Assembly (NCBI GenBank): GCA_002428015.1
Contig: DIZW01000042.1
Location: forward strand, 1 to 64,000
DNA from: Oxalobacteraceae bacterium UBA6018
GTDB lineage: Bacteria; Pseudomonadota; Gammaproteobacteria; Burkholderiales; Burkholderiaceae_D
Length of the DNA stretch: 64,000 nucleotides
Direction: 5' to 3'
The notes under the pieces are model-generated. The model made no database searches. It saw only the letters and a list, made by a program, of their open reading frames with translations, and was not told the DNA's origin. Below are positions 34,701-42,320 of the stretch, piece by piece (position 1 is the first letter of the stretch; each line of letters begins with the position of its first letter). Position numbers and translations under genes: made by a program.

Positions 34701-36839
34701 TCAAGGCAGCGCCTTGAACCCCTCGGCCCGCACGGTCCAGCTGCCGTCGGCGGGGAACCCCGGTGCGGGGCGCGCCGGCGCCCCATCCCAGCCGCCCGCC
34801 ATCATGGCCACGGCGGCCAGCAGCGCGCCGTTACCCGGGAGGTAGACCGGCAGCTTGGTGTTCGGATTGTGGCCGGCCTGGGTATACGTGTTGTTCGGGC
34901 CGTCCGACTTGAGCAGCACGTCCACGGCCGTCTGCGGTTCGCCCAGCCGCGCCGCCGTCATCGCAATCATCGGGTAGTCCCAGCCCCATATCTTGGTTTT
35001 CCAGTCCCATGTGGCCAGCACGGCGTGCAGGGTGCGGCGCATGGTCTCGCGGTCCACGCCGTCGCCCGGCAACTGGCCCAGCGCCATCAGGAACGAGGGG
35101 TGGTCGTGGCGGCTGTCGACGTTGTCCCAGGTGTCCGGATGCGACTCCAGCGCGACGTACTTGCCATCTTTTTGCGGCAGCGCCGCCAGATGGGTGCGGC
35201 GCCGCTCCCACTCCGGGTCGCGCGGCAGGCCCAGGCGTTCACGCCACTGCTGGGCGATCTCCAGGCCGCGCGCCCAGTAGCTCAGTTCATAGCTTGGATT
35301 CATGCTGGTGGACTGGTCGTAGATCTCCTGCGCGATCCACAGCGGCGGGCCGAGCACGTAACGCTGGCCTTTCTCGTCCCAATGCAGCATCGAGGCCATG
35401 CACTGCGCCGTCTCGAACACCAGGTCGCGGTAGCGCTCCAGCGTCGCGCGGGTTGGATCGGCGCGGTACAGCAGTTCGGCCAGGTGGATTGGGTGCGGCT
35501 GGTTCCAGATGATGAGCGGATTGCCGCCCGGGCTCTCACGGCCGCCCGGGCCGGTCATCTTCATCCAGCGCGCGCCTTGCAGGCCACGCTCGGCGGCGAC
35601 GGCACGCGCCGCCGGCAGCGTGCGCTGGAACCAGCCCAGCGTGCGCGCCGTGAATTCGGGACGGCCCCACAGCGCGAAGTGGGCCGTATGCCACCACACC
35701 ATCTCGGTATGGTGCTTGCCGTACCAGGTGGACGTGGTCAGGCCACTCTCCGAGGCTGGGGTCTCGTCGCCCAACTGGATCGCCGTCAGGTACTGCGACA
35801 GCACCACGCGGCGCTCAAGCTCGGCCGCGCGCGGGTCGCGGCTGCCGCTGAAGTCGATTGCGGCGCCGCTGCGCCAGAAGCGGTCCCAATACGCGCCGCT
35901 GGCCTGGAACACGGCGGCGGCGGCCGGCGCCGGCGCGCGACCGTCGCGAACGAAGGTGATGGTCAGCTCCAGCGCCTGGCCCGACCTGGGGGCGATCTCG
36001 AACACGTGGGCGCTCGGATGGGCGATCGAAAGCGCCGTGCCGCTGGCCAGCGTCATCGCGTAGCGCGCGCCGTCGCGCGTCTCTTCGAGCGCCAGGGTAT
36101 CGGCGGTTTGCGCCAGCACCCGGGTCTGGTGTCCGTCCGGGTGCGACCAGTCCAGCGGCGGATTGTGGTGGTCGTTCATCTTGTAGCCGTAGGGCAGGGC
36201 GATGCGCAGCGCGACGCGTCCGCTGGCCAGCAGCGGCGAGCGGATGCGCAGCGCGAGCGTATCGCTGTCCGGGCTGACGGCGCTGCTCACGCTCACCGGC
36301 TGGCCCAGGAGCCGCACGCGGCTGTCAAGCCGTCCATGCCACAGGTCGAGGCGCTGGTCGACGGCGCTCACATCGGCGCTCGACAGCGCGCGCGCGCCGG
36401 CGCCCGTCAGCACGAAACCGATCTGCGGCAAGGGCTGCAGGTGCGGGTTCTCGCGCAGCCACTGGCCGGCAGCCGTCCTGGTATTGGTCGGGAAGCCGAC
36501 GGTCTTGCCCCAGGCCGTGTAGTCGCGGTTCGCGTCACTGAGCTTGTAGCCTTTCGGGTTCGGATCCTCATGCCACGACCAGCGCGCCTGCGTCTCGATC
36601 GGGGTGCCCTGGCCGTGGTACAGGTCGGGCAGGGACTGCAAGCCGGTCACGTCGGCCGTGAACGCGAAGCGGCCGTTGCCCACGCTGAGTGGCGACATCG
36701 GGTCGATCGCGGTCAGGTGCGGGTTGTGGCGTTCGACCACGGCTTGCCGATCGATCGTGGCCGCGGCGTGCGCGCCCTGCAGCGCGAACAGCAGCGTGAC
36801 CCAGCCCAGGCCTGGGCGCCGCGTGAGACGGCCGGTCAT
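34701..36839 (-). CDS. secreted six-hairpin glycosidase-like protein, family uncertain (GH65/GH95-like)
   Basis: The product has 712 residues with a signal peptide (LGWVTLLFALQGAHA). The N-terminal beta-domain begins PHLTAIDPMSPLSVGNGRFA, as in GH65/GH95-like enzymes that bind the glycan start. The (alpha/alpha)6 barrel includes STWYGKHHTEMVWWHTAHFALWGRPE, NPLIIWNQPHPIHLAELLYR, LGPPLWIAQEIYDQ, YELSYWARGLEIAQQW and KIWGWDYPMIAMTAARLG. Catalytic residues are not assigned; the EIYDQ and NVDSRHDHP acidic positions are candidates. It is sandwiched between two GH28 genes (4-nt ATGA overlap upstream, 31-nt gap downstream), so it probably removes a side group that blocks GH28. Confidence 0.65.
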   Translation of the reverse strand: MTGRLTRRPGLGWVTLLFALQGAHAAATIDRQAVVERHNPHLTAIDPMSPLSVGNGRFAFTADVTGLQSLPDLYHGQGTPIETQARWSWHEDPNPKGYKLSDANRDYTAWGKTVGFPTNTRTAAGQWLRENPHLQPLPQIGFVLTGAGARALSSADVSAVDQRLDLWHGRLDSRVRLLGQPVSVSSAVSPDSDTLALRIRSPLLASGRVALRIALPYGYKMNDHHNPPLDWSHPDGHQTRVLAQTADTLALEETRDGARYAMTLASGTALSIAHPSAHVFEIAPRSGQALELTITFVRDGRAPAPAAAAVFQASGAYWDRFWRSGAAIDFSGSRDPRAAELERRVVLSQYLTAIQLGDETPASESGLTTSTWYGKHHTEMVWWHTAHFALWGRPEFTARTLGWFQRTLPAARAVAAERGLQGARWMKMTGPGGRESPGGNPLIIWNQPHPIHLAELLYRADPTRATLERYRDLVFETAQCMASMLHWDEKGQRYVLGPPLWIAQEIYDQSTSMNPSYELSYWARGLEIAQQWRERLGLPRDPEWERRRTHLAALPQKDGKYVALESHPDTWDNVDSRHDHPSFLMALGQLPGDGVDRETMRRTLHAVLATWDWKTKIWGWDYPMIAMTAARLGEPQTAVDVLLKSDGPNNTYTQAGHNPNTKLPVYLPGNGALLAAVAMMAGGWDGAPARPAPGFPADGSWTVRAEGFKALP

Positions 36840-38227
36840 CCTTGCTTCTCCGGCGCGCTGACGACGAAGGTCCCGGACGGCAGTCCGTTCACGCGGCTGT
36901 CCCCGCCCACCTGCACCGGCGCATCGGCGGGCAGGCGCAGCCTGGTGGTGCCAAACTGCCAGTCCTGGGCATCGCGGATGTAGCCGCCGCCCTTGGCTTC
37001 GATGTCGATCCCGTCGAACCGGAAGTTCTGCAGCGGCGCCTGCGCGAAGGCTGCCACCTCGAAGGCGGTTTTCGCACCGCTGGCCTTGATGTTCCAGATC
37101 TTCACGTCGCGGAAGTGGGCGATGCCTTGCTCCGCCGGCACCGGGGTTGCCATCACCTTCCAGTGTTCCGGCACCAGTTTCACGTCGGCCGGAATGCTGG
37201 CGTAGCTGTAGGCCGGATTCCAGTTCATGGTGACGCGCATGACCACCGGCGTCCCCGTCATCGTGATGTCATGCAGCCGGATGTTCTCGCCCCAGCCGCC
37301 GCGCGTGTGCGCGGACTTGAACAGGATGCCGACCGGCGTGTTCTGGTCGAACGTCAGCCGGTAGGCCTCGATGTTGCGAAACCCGCCCGAGGTCTCGCTG
37401 CCGAACACGATGCCGCCCTTCGAGAAGCGCACCTTGACGTCATGGATCACCACGTCCTCGGTGGGGCGGTTCACGCGCAGGCCGTCGGCGTCGCGGCCCG
37501 ACTTGAGCACCACCGCATCGTCGTTGACGGCGATGTCGGCGTTCGCCACCAGCACCTGGCGCGACGAATCGATATCGATGCCGTCGGTGGAGGGCCCATG
37601 GCCTTCCTCGTTGTTGTCGATCGTGACCCCGTCCACGGTCACTTTGTTCGAGTAGCAGACATGCACCGTCCAGAAGCCCGAGCGGCGCAGCAGCAGGCCG
37701 CCGCCGACTTTCACGCCGGACGAGTCGAACACCTGCACCAGGCGCGGGCGGCGTGCGTCGTAGTCCGCCGCCCAGCGCAGGCCGCGCGGGGCGTAGTCCT
37801 TGCGCAGCGCCCAGTACTGGTCCCAGAACACCTTGCCATCGCCGTCGATGGTGCCTTCGCCGACGATCGCCGCGTTCTCCTGGCGGTAGACGTTGACCAG
37901 CGCCGCCGGCCAGCGCATCTCGATGCCGGCGATCCGGGTCGGCATCATCGGATAGTCGTCGATGTTGCGCGAGCCCAGCAAGGTTACGCCCTTGTCGAGC
38001 TTGAGCGTGACGCCGGATTTCACGAAGATGGCGCCGGTCAGGTAGACCCCCGGCGGGAACACGACCGTGCCGGCATGCCCGGCGGCGGCGTCGATGGCGT
38101 GCTGCAGCGCGGCGGTGTTGCTGGTCATGCCGTCGCCCTTGGCACCGTAATCGCGCACGTTGAAGTCCGCTGCCAGGCCGCGCGCGGTCGCGAAGGCGAG
38201 AACGGCGGCGATGATCGCTTGTTGCAT
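36836..38227 (-). CDS. GH28 polygalacturonase
   Basis: The product has 463 residues. ATG 38227 follows AAGGA at 7 nt, and the signal peptide MQQAIIAAVLAFATARGLAAD is clear. The pectate-lyase-like start FNVRDYGAKGDGMTSNTAALQ is followed by the GH28 helix with STDGIDIDSS, NDDAVVLKSGRD and FKSAHTRGG. It is smaller than the other GH28 in the operon and close to the family's exo-acting members. It is first in the GH28/six-hairpin/GH28 operon. Confidence 0.92.
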   Translation of the reverse strand: MQQAIIAAVLAFATARGLAADFNVRDYGAKGDGMTSNTAALQHAIDAAAGHAGTVVFPPGVYLTGAIFVKSGVTLKLDKGVTLLGSRNIDDYPMMPTRIAGIEMRWPAALVNVYRQENAAIVGEGTIDGDGKVFWDQYWALRKDYAPRGLRWAADYDARRPRLVQVFDSSGVKVGGGLLLRRSGFWTVHVCYSNKVTVDGVTIDNNEEGHGPSTDGIDIDSSRQVLVANADIAVNDDAVVLKSGRDADGLRVNRPTEDVVIHDVKVRFSKGGIVFGSETSGGFRNIEAYRLTFDQNTPVGILFKSAHTRGGWGENIRLHDITMTGTPVVMRVTMNWNPAYSYASIPADVKLVPEHWKVMATPVPAEQGIAHFRDVKIWNIKASGAKTAFEVAAFAQAPLQNFRFDGIDIEAKGGGYIRDAQDWQFGTTRLRLPADAPVQVGGDSRVNGLPSGTFVVSAPEKQG

Positions 38228-38565
38228 TGTCTTTCCTTTTGCGGGGAACGCGGGTGCGCTCGGCAGTTTTTAATAAATTATGAACACAGTGTAGTCGTGT
38301 TCGTCCGCATTGGAGCAGGGAAAGCGTCATTGCTCAACAAGGTGATCATCCGGCGCGCGGGCGGCCAGCGATGACGGCGCCCCAGGCCGTTACCATGGCG
38401 CGGGTGCGGCGGACGCAGCCAGGATTCGGCCAAAGACGGCATAAGTATCGAAAAATGATACTTGCGGGGGAGTTCTACGAACCCTTGCAGATCAAAGGCA
38501 ATCGTCCTCCGGCTTGCTGGCATGCTGACAACTCGAGTGATCAACAATACGTGAATGGACGAACT
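38228..38565. other. divergent intergenic region with an inverted repeat
   Basis: The region separates the GH28 operon (minus) from the rhombotarget lipoprotein (plus). An AT-rich stretch (38270-38281) and the inverted repeat GAACAC-N9-GTGTTC (38282-38302) lie about 55 bp upstream of the GH28 start and could be an operator. No copy of the TTATCGATAA or AACCGGTT palindromes is present, so this operon is regulated differently from its neighbours. Confidence 0.4.
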
Positions 38566-39393
38566 ATGAAATTCTTGAAATGGTTAGTGTTTGCGTGTCT
38601 CGTCCTGGGGCTCGCGAGTTGCGCATCATGGCTACCCCAAGGCGGGACAAAGCGCGTGGCCAGCATTGTCGATTATCTCTACCCGGACGCCAAGGAGCCT
38701 CCCGCCATGCAGCCGACCGTCACACGTCTACGGCTGCCAATCCGGGTCGGAATCGCTTTTGTTCCCGGCGGGTCGCGATCGGCGCTGTCTGAAACTGAGA
38801 AGGCGAAGCTGTTGGAACGGGTCAAGGCTTCATTTTCCAACCGCGCCTATATCGGCGGCATTGAGCTCATTCCCACCGAATATCTTCGACCGCGGGGTGG
38901 ATTCGCTAACCTGGAACAGGTGGCGCGGATGTTTAACGTCGACGTGGTGACCCTGCTTTCCTACGATCAGGTTCAGTTCAACGACACCAACGCGCTATCC
39001 ATGCTGTACTGGACGATCATCGGCGCCTACGTCATTCAGGGCGACAAATACGATATTCAAACCATGGTCGATGCGTCGGTATTTGATGTGAACAGCCGCA
39101 AGCTGTTGTTTCGTGCGCCTGGAACAAGCCAAGTCAGGGGCAACGCCACCATGGCTGGTTTCAGCGAGCGCGCGCGGGTCGCGCAACTCGATGGATACTC
39201 CCAGGCGGTCGACCAGCTCATTCCGCGATTGCAGATGGAACTAGACGCTTTCAGGGCGCGGGTGAAATCCGATGCCAATTTCAAGGTCGAAAACAAACCG
39301 GGATATAGCGGTGGCGGCAGCCTTGGCTGGTGGAGCTTGATGATGACTTTTGTCCTCGTCGGCCTCGCATATGGGAAGCGCCGTGCATCGTAG
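38566..39393 (+). CDS. rhombotarget lipoprotein (rhombosortase substrate)
   Basis: The product has 275 residues from ATG 38566. The lipoprotein signal ends with the lipobox LASC, Cys19. The body has no enzyme motif I recognise (GIAFVPGGSRSALSETEKAK, LEQVARMFNVDVVTLLSYDQ, VDASVFDVNSRKLLFRAPG). The C-terminus is a sorting tail: a Gly-rich GYSGGGS (about 246-252), a hydrophobic helix (LGWWSLMMTFVLVGLAYG) and the basic end KRRAS. This is the GlyGly-CTERM layout cut by rhombosortases, and the next gene encodes one. The protein would be lipid-anchored at the N-terminus and processed at the C-terminus. It overlaps the protease gene by 23 nt. Confidence 0.82.
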   Translation: MKFLKWLVFACLVLGLASCASWLPQGGTKRVASIVDYLYPDAKEPPAMQPTVTRLRLPIRVGIAFVPGGSRSALSETEKAKLLERVKASFSNRAYIGGIELIPTEYLRPRGGFANLEQVARMFNVDVVTLLSYDQVQFNDTNALSMLYWTIIGAYVIQGDKYDIQTMVDASVFDVNSRKLLFRAPGTSQVRGNATMAGFSERARVAQLDGYSQAVDQLIPRLQMELDAFRARVKSDANFKVENKPGYSGGGSLGWWSLMMTFVLVGLAYGKRRAS

Positions 39394-39997
39394 CGCCGCG
39401 CCGGCGATCAGCGTCGTGGCGCTAAGCTGCCTCGGGTTGGCGTTTGCTCCCGCATCCGTCATTCATTGTTTGGCGTTTGATCGCCAGGCGATTATTGCCG
39501 GCCAAATCTGGCGTCTGTGGACAGGGCATGTAGTGCATTTTTCGGCGCAACACGCGCTTGTCGATACCACCGTTCTTTTTATGCTCGGCGCCTTGGTGGA
39601 AAAAGAAATCGGGGCACGACGCTTAAGCCTCGCATTGTTACTGGGCGCTCCCATCATTTCGATGGGGCTGATTGTTACGGTACCGGGCTTGCAGTTCTAC
39701 CGTGGCGCCTCGGGGATTGCCACCATGGCGGCGATTCTGGCCGGTGTTTTGCTTTGGACGACAAGCGCCGCAAGCAGGATGATTCTCGCTTTTCTGGCCG
39801 TTGGACTCGTCATCAAGACCGTATGTGAAGCCTTCGGCATTTCCGTAGGCTTGTCCAGTCTGCCGCAGAATGTCGCGATAACGTGGCAGGCGCATGTGCT
39901 CGGCGCGATCTGTGGGGCGCTGATGGCTTTCCTGAACCGCAGCCCGACAATTCACTGCTACGGCTCGCCAACGCTACCCAGCCCCGCGCGCCGATGA
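39371..39997 (+). CDS. rrtA: rhombosortase (rhomboid-type intramembrane serine protease)
   Basis: The product has 208 residues from ATG 39371; TTG 39350 and GTG 39383 are alternatives. Six hydrophobic segments are seen. The rhomboid nucleophile lies in YRGASG (Ser115) and the catalytic His is in WQAHVLG (His175). WRLWTGHVVHFSAQH near residues 48-61 matches the small GlpG-like subfamily that processes GlyGly-CTERM proteins. Its adjacent, overlapping partner is the lipoprotein with such a tail, supporting a dedicated enzyme-substrate pair. It should cut in the inner membrane after the Gly cluster. Confidence 0.82.
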   Translation: MGSAVHRSAAPAISVVALSCLGLAFAPASVIHCLAFDRQAIIAGQIWRLWTGHVVHFSAQHALVDTTVLFMLGALVEKEIGARRLSLALLLGAPIISMGLIVTVPGLQFYRGASGIATMAAILAGVLLWTTSAASRMILAFLAVGLVIKTVCEAFGISVGLSSLPQNVAITWQAHVLGAICGALMAFLNRSPTIHCYGSPTLPSPARR

Positions 39998-40046
39998 AAG
40001 CCGGATCGGCCGGGCACGTACGAAGCGACGACCGAACTTTTATGGG

Positions 40047-40074
40047 CTTGCGCAGTCTGATGACTGAGTATACT
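40047..40074 (+). promoter_or_regulatory. possible promoter for the small protein/hemerythrin genes
   Basis: CTTGCG (40047-40052), 16 nt, TATACT (40069-40074, 5/6) lies about 45 nt before the small gene. The -35 is poor. Confidence 0.3.
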
Positions 40075-40120
40075 TTTCCTTCGCAATGCTCCGCCGTCGA
40101 CTATCTGAGGGGATGGGAAT

Positions 40121-40339
40121 ATGTCATCTGAGAGCTATCAAAAGGGCAAATGGCGGGCGGACGTCGGTGTCGAGGAACTGGCAAGTGGAAAGTTTCAAGG
40201 TTTTGTCATGCTTGTCCACGAGGATGGAGCCGCCAATCGCCAGCAAGCCTTGCACAGGGCGCTAGGCGTCTTGGATACCATGGATGCCGCATTGGCCGAA
40301 GCGAAAATGCTCGCCCGTCATTTGCTGGGGAATCTATAG
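40121..40339 (+). CDS. small hypothetical protein, 72 aa
   Basis: ATG 40121 follows GGGGATGGGA at good spacing. The product (MSSESYQKGKWRADVGVEE, GFVMLVHEDGAANRQQALHR, AEAKMLARHLLGNL) is a soluble alpha/beta peptide without Cys or signal sequence. I do not recognise the family. It is 50 nt before the hemerythrin gene and likely cotranscribed. Confidence 0.65.
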   Translation: MSSESYQKGKWRADVGVEELASGKFQGFVMLVHEDGAANRQQALHRALGVLDTMDAALAEAKMLARHLLGNL

Positions 40340-40389
40340 CTCTATGTTGGACTTATTGTCTTGACTGCATTTCCGAACAGGAGGCGAAC

Positions 40390-40923
40390 ATGGCGATTGA
40401 TGTCGACACTCATCGCGATCCGGAAGGCTTTCCGGTAGATCATCCGCTGGACGCACTCAAGCGCGATCACGATATCGTGCGGCGCTTGTTCGAGCGCTAC
40501 CACGAGGTCCCGCAGGCAGAAGACGAACGCCAAGATATTGCGCGTGAAATCCTGTTGCGGCTGGATCGCCACATGGATATGGAGGAAACCGTTTTGTATC
40601 CACGCGTGCGCAGCATCGATTCCGAACTCGTGCAGCAGTGCGAAGCTACCCATCATCAAACCAGAAATTGCATGAAGCCGATCCGCACAATGGCCGATAG
40701 CGCTGAAAAGAGTGCAGCACTACTGGATTTGGCCAGCATGTTCGACGTGCACGTCGAGCTCCAGGAGAAGCAACTTTTTCCGCTCGTAATGCAATCGACG
40801 CTCGACCTGGTCCGGCTCGGGACCGACATGCAGGCGTTTGAGTTAAGCCAGATTGCAGCGGAAGCGCCAGCTTTACGGTCTGGTCAGCGGCCGCCAGGCG
40901 GAGGGCGCGCCAACGCGGCATAG
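40390..40923 (+). CDS. hemerythrin-like (HHE domain) protein
   Basis: The product has 177 residues from ATG 40390, with AGGAGG 6 nt upstream. Four-helix diiron ligands are visible: His27 (KRDHD), His61 and Glu65 (HMDME), His88/89 (EATHH), His121 and Glu125 (HVELQ). Such cytoplasmic HHE proteins bind O2 or NO, or repair iron-sulfur clusters under oxidative or nitrosative stress. The C-terminal 40 residues are low-complexity and probably disordered. Confidence 0.88.
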   Translation: MAIDVDTHRDPEGFPVDHPLDALKRDHDIVRRLFERYHEVPQAEDERQDIAREILLRLDRHMDMEETVLYPRVRSIDSELVQQCEATHHQTRNCMKPIRTMADSAEKSAALLDLASMFDVHVELQEKQLFPLVMQSTLDLVRLGTDMQAFELSQIAAEAPALRSGQRPPGGGRANAA

Positions 40924-41088
40924 GCCGGGCCTGTTCGGCGCGGGGGGCGACCAGTCCATATGTCGCGGATGGCGGGCAGCGACGGCTTGGCGCCGGGCTG
41001 CCTTTTTCCCCCTAGCAGAACGCCAAACAGGGTTCGCAGATGCTGCCAATAATTGGCGGTATCCATGAGATGTGAGTAAGATTCTGGT

Positions 41089-41811
41089 ATGTCAAGATCA
41101 GAACGCCTTCTCCGCCTCTTGCAGGTTTTGCGAAACCATCGCCGTCCCGTGAGCGGACAAGCCTTGGCTGCCGAAATCGGCGTTAGCATCCGCACGCTGT
41201 ACAGAGACATCGCCAGCCTGCAAGCACAGGGCGCCGCCATTGAGGGAGCACCGGGTGTCGGCTACGTCATGAAGTCTGGTTTCATGCTTCCGCCCTTGAT
41301 GTTTGGGTCTGAAGAACTCGATGCGCTAGTGCTAGGCATGCGCTGGGTGGCAGACCGCGGCGACCGTATCTTGGCGAATGCCGCATTGAGCACGCTTGCG
41401 AAAATTTCCGACGTATTGCCGCCTCAATTGCGGCGAGAACTTCAAGAATCTTCGCTGCTCGTGGGTGCCGGACTTAAGACTTCGAGGCATTCGATTGCTC
41501 CCGACCTGCTGCGCGTTGCGATACGTGAGGAGCGCAAACTCCAGATCACCTACGGCGACGCTTCAGGCGCAGTCTCGCAACGTGTGGTTTGGCCGTTCGC
41601 GCTGGTGTACTTCGACCAGTCGCGCGTGCTGATGTGTTGGTGCGAACTGCGGGGCGACCTACGCAACTTCCGCACTGACCGAATTTCCGAAGCCGCACTA
41701 CTGGAAGTGGGGTACCCGACGCACCGACAGGCACTTCTCAGGCAATGGCGACGGTCCCAACCTGCAGTTGATCATTTGATACTGCCAGATTCTGACAGTG
41801 ACTTCGGATAA
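41089..41811 (+). CDS. YafY-family HTH/WYL-domain transcriptional regulator
   Basis: The product has 240 residues. The N-terminal HTH_11 domain (SRSERLLRLLQVLRNHRRPV, ALAAEIGVSIRTLYRDIASL) is followed by a WYL domain starting near residue 140 (DLLRVAIREERKLQITYGDA, VWPFALVYFDQSRVLMCWC). The family's W-Y-L triad is altered here (VYF and similar). These regulators sense small ligands or nucleic acid. It is 32 nt upstream of a VOC gene, a common YafY/glyoxalase pairing, and probably controls it. Confidence 0.88.
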   Translation: MSRSERLLRLLQVLRNHRRPVSGQALAAEIGVSIRTLYRDIASLQAQGAAIEGAPGVGYVMKSGFMLPPLMFGSEELDALVLGMRWVADRGDRILANAALSTLAKISDVLPPQLRRELQESSLLVGAGLKTSRHSIAPDLLRVAIREERKLQITYGDASGAVSQRVVWPFALVYFDQSRVLMCWCELRGDLRNFRTDRISEAALLEVGYPTHRQALLRQWRRSQPAVDHLILPDSDSDFG

Positions 41812-41843
41812 GCTGAACTTCTCTTTTCACCGTGGAGTTCATC

Positions 41844-42212
41844 ATGAAGTTCGCATCCATCCGCCTCGTCACCAACGAGTTCGAGCGCCTTGTCGCGTTT
41901 TACGAAATGCTGTCGGGCCTTGAGTCCGCGCGCCTTGCCGACGGTTTTGCCGAAGTGCGCTTCGAGGGGGCGGTCTTGGCCATCTCGTCGGAGCAACTGA
42001 TTCAGCGCTTTAACACCGGAGCCGCGACAGCTGCTGCCAACCGGTCTGCGATCCTGGAGTTCCAGGTGGACGACGTGGATGCCGTGTGCGAGCGTATGCG
42101 CGCTGCAGATGCAGAAATCGTCATGGCCGCCACTGTCATGCCTTGGGGCAATCGTTCCCTGCTCCTGCGTGATCCCGATGGAAGTTTGGTAAACGTTTTT
42201 TCCAAACCTTAA
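41844..42212 (+). CDS. VOC-family (glyoxalase/bleomycin-resistance-like) protein
   Basis: The product has 122 residues. ATG 41844 (GGAG 8 nt upstream) is preferred over GTG 41832. Two beta-alpha-beta-beta-beta modules are visible: ASIRLVTNEFERLVAFYEML and ILEFQVDDVDAVCERMRAAD, ending LLLRDPDGSLVNVFS. Only one clear acidic metal ligand near the C-terminus (Asp/Asn in PDGSLVNVF) is seen, so it may be a non-catalytic binding protein. Confidence 0.82.
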   Translation: MKFASIRLVTNEFERLVAFYEMLSGLESARLADGFAEVRFEGAVLAISSEQLIQRFNTGAATAAANRSAILEFQVDDVDAVCERMRAADAEIVMAATVMPWGNRSLLLRDPDGSLVNVFSKP

Positions 42213-42320
42213 TCCATCACCGATCGTGAAAATCAACGCGTACTGAGGTGCACTGTCAATAATGGACACGTCCGTGATGACGTACCATCCTCGGTCGGCT
42301 CAACTCGGCCGCGGAACGCA

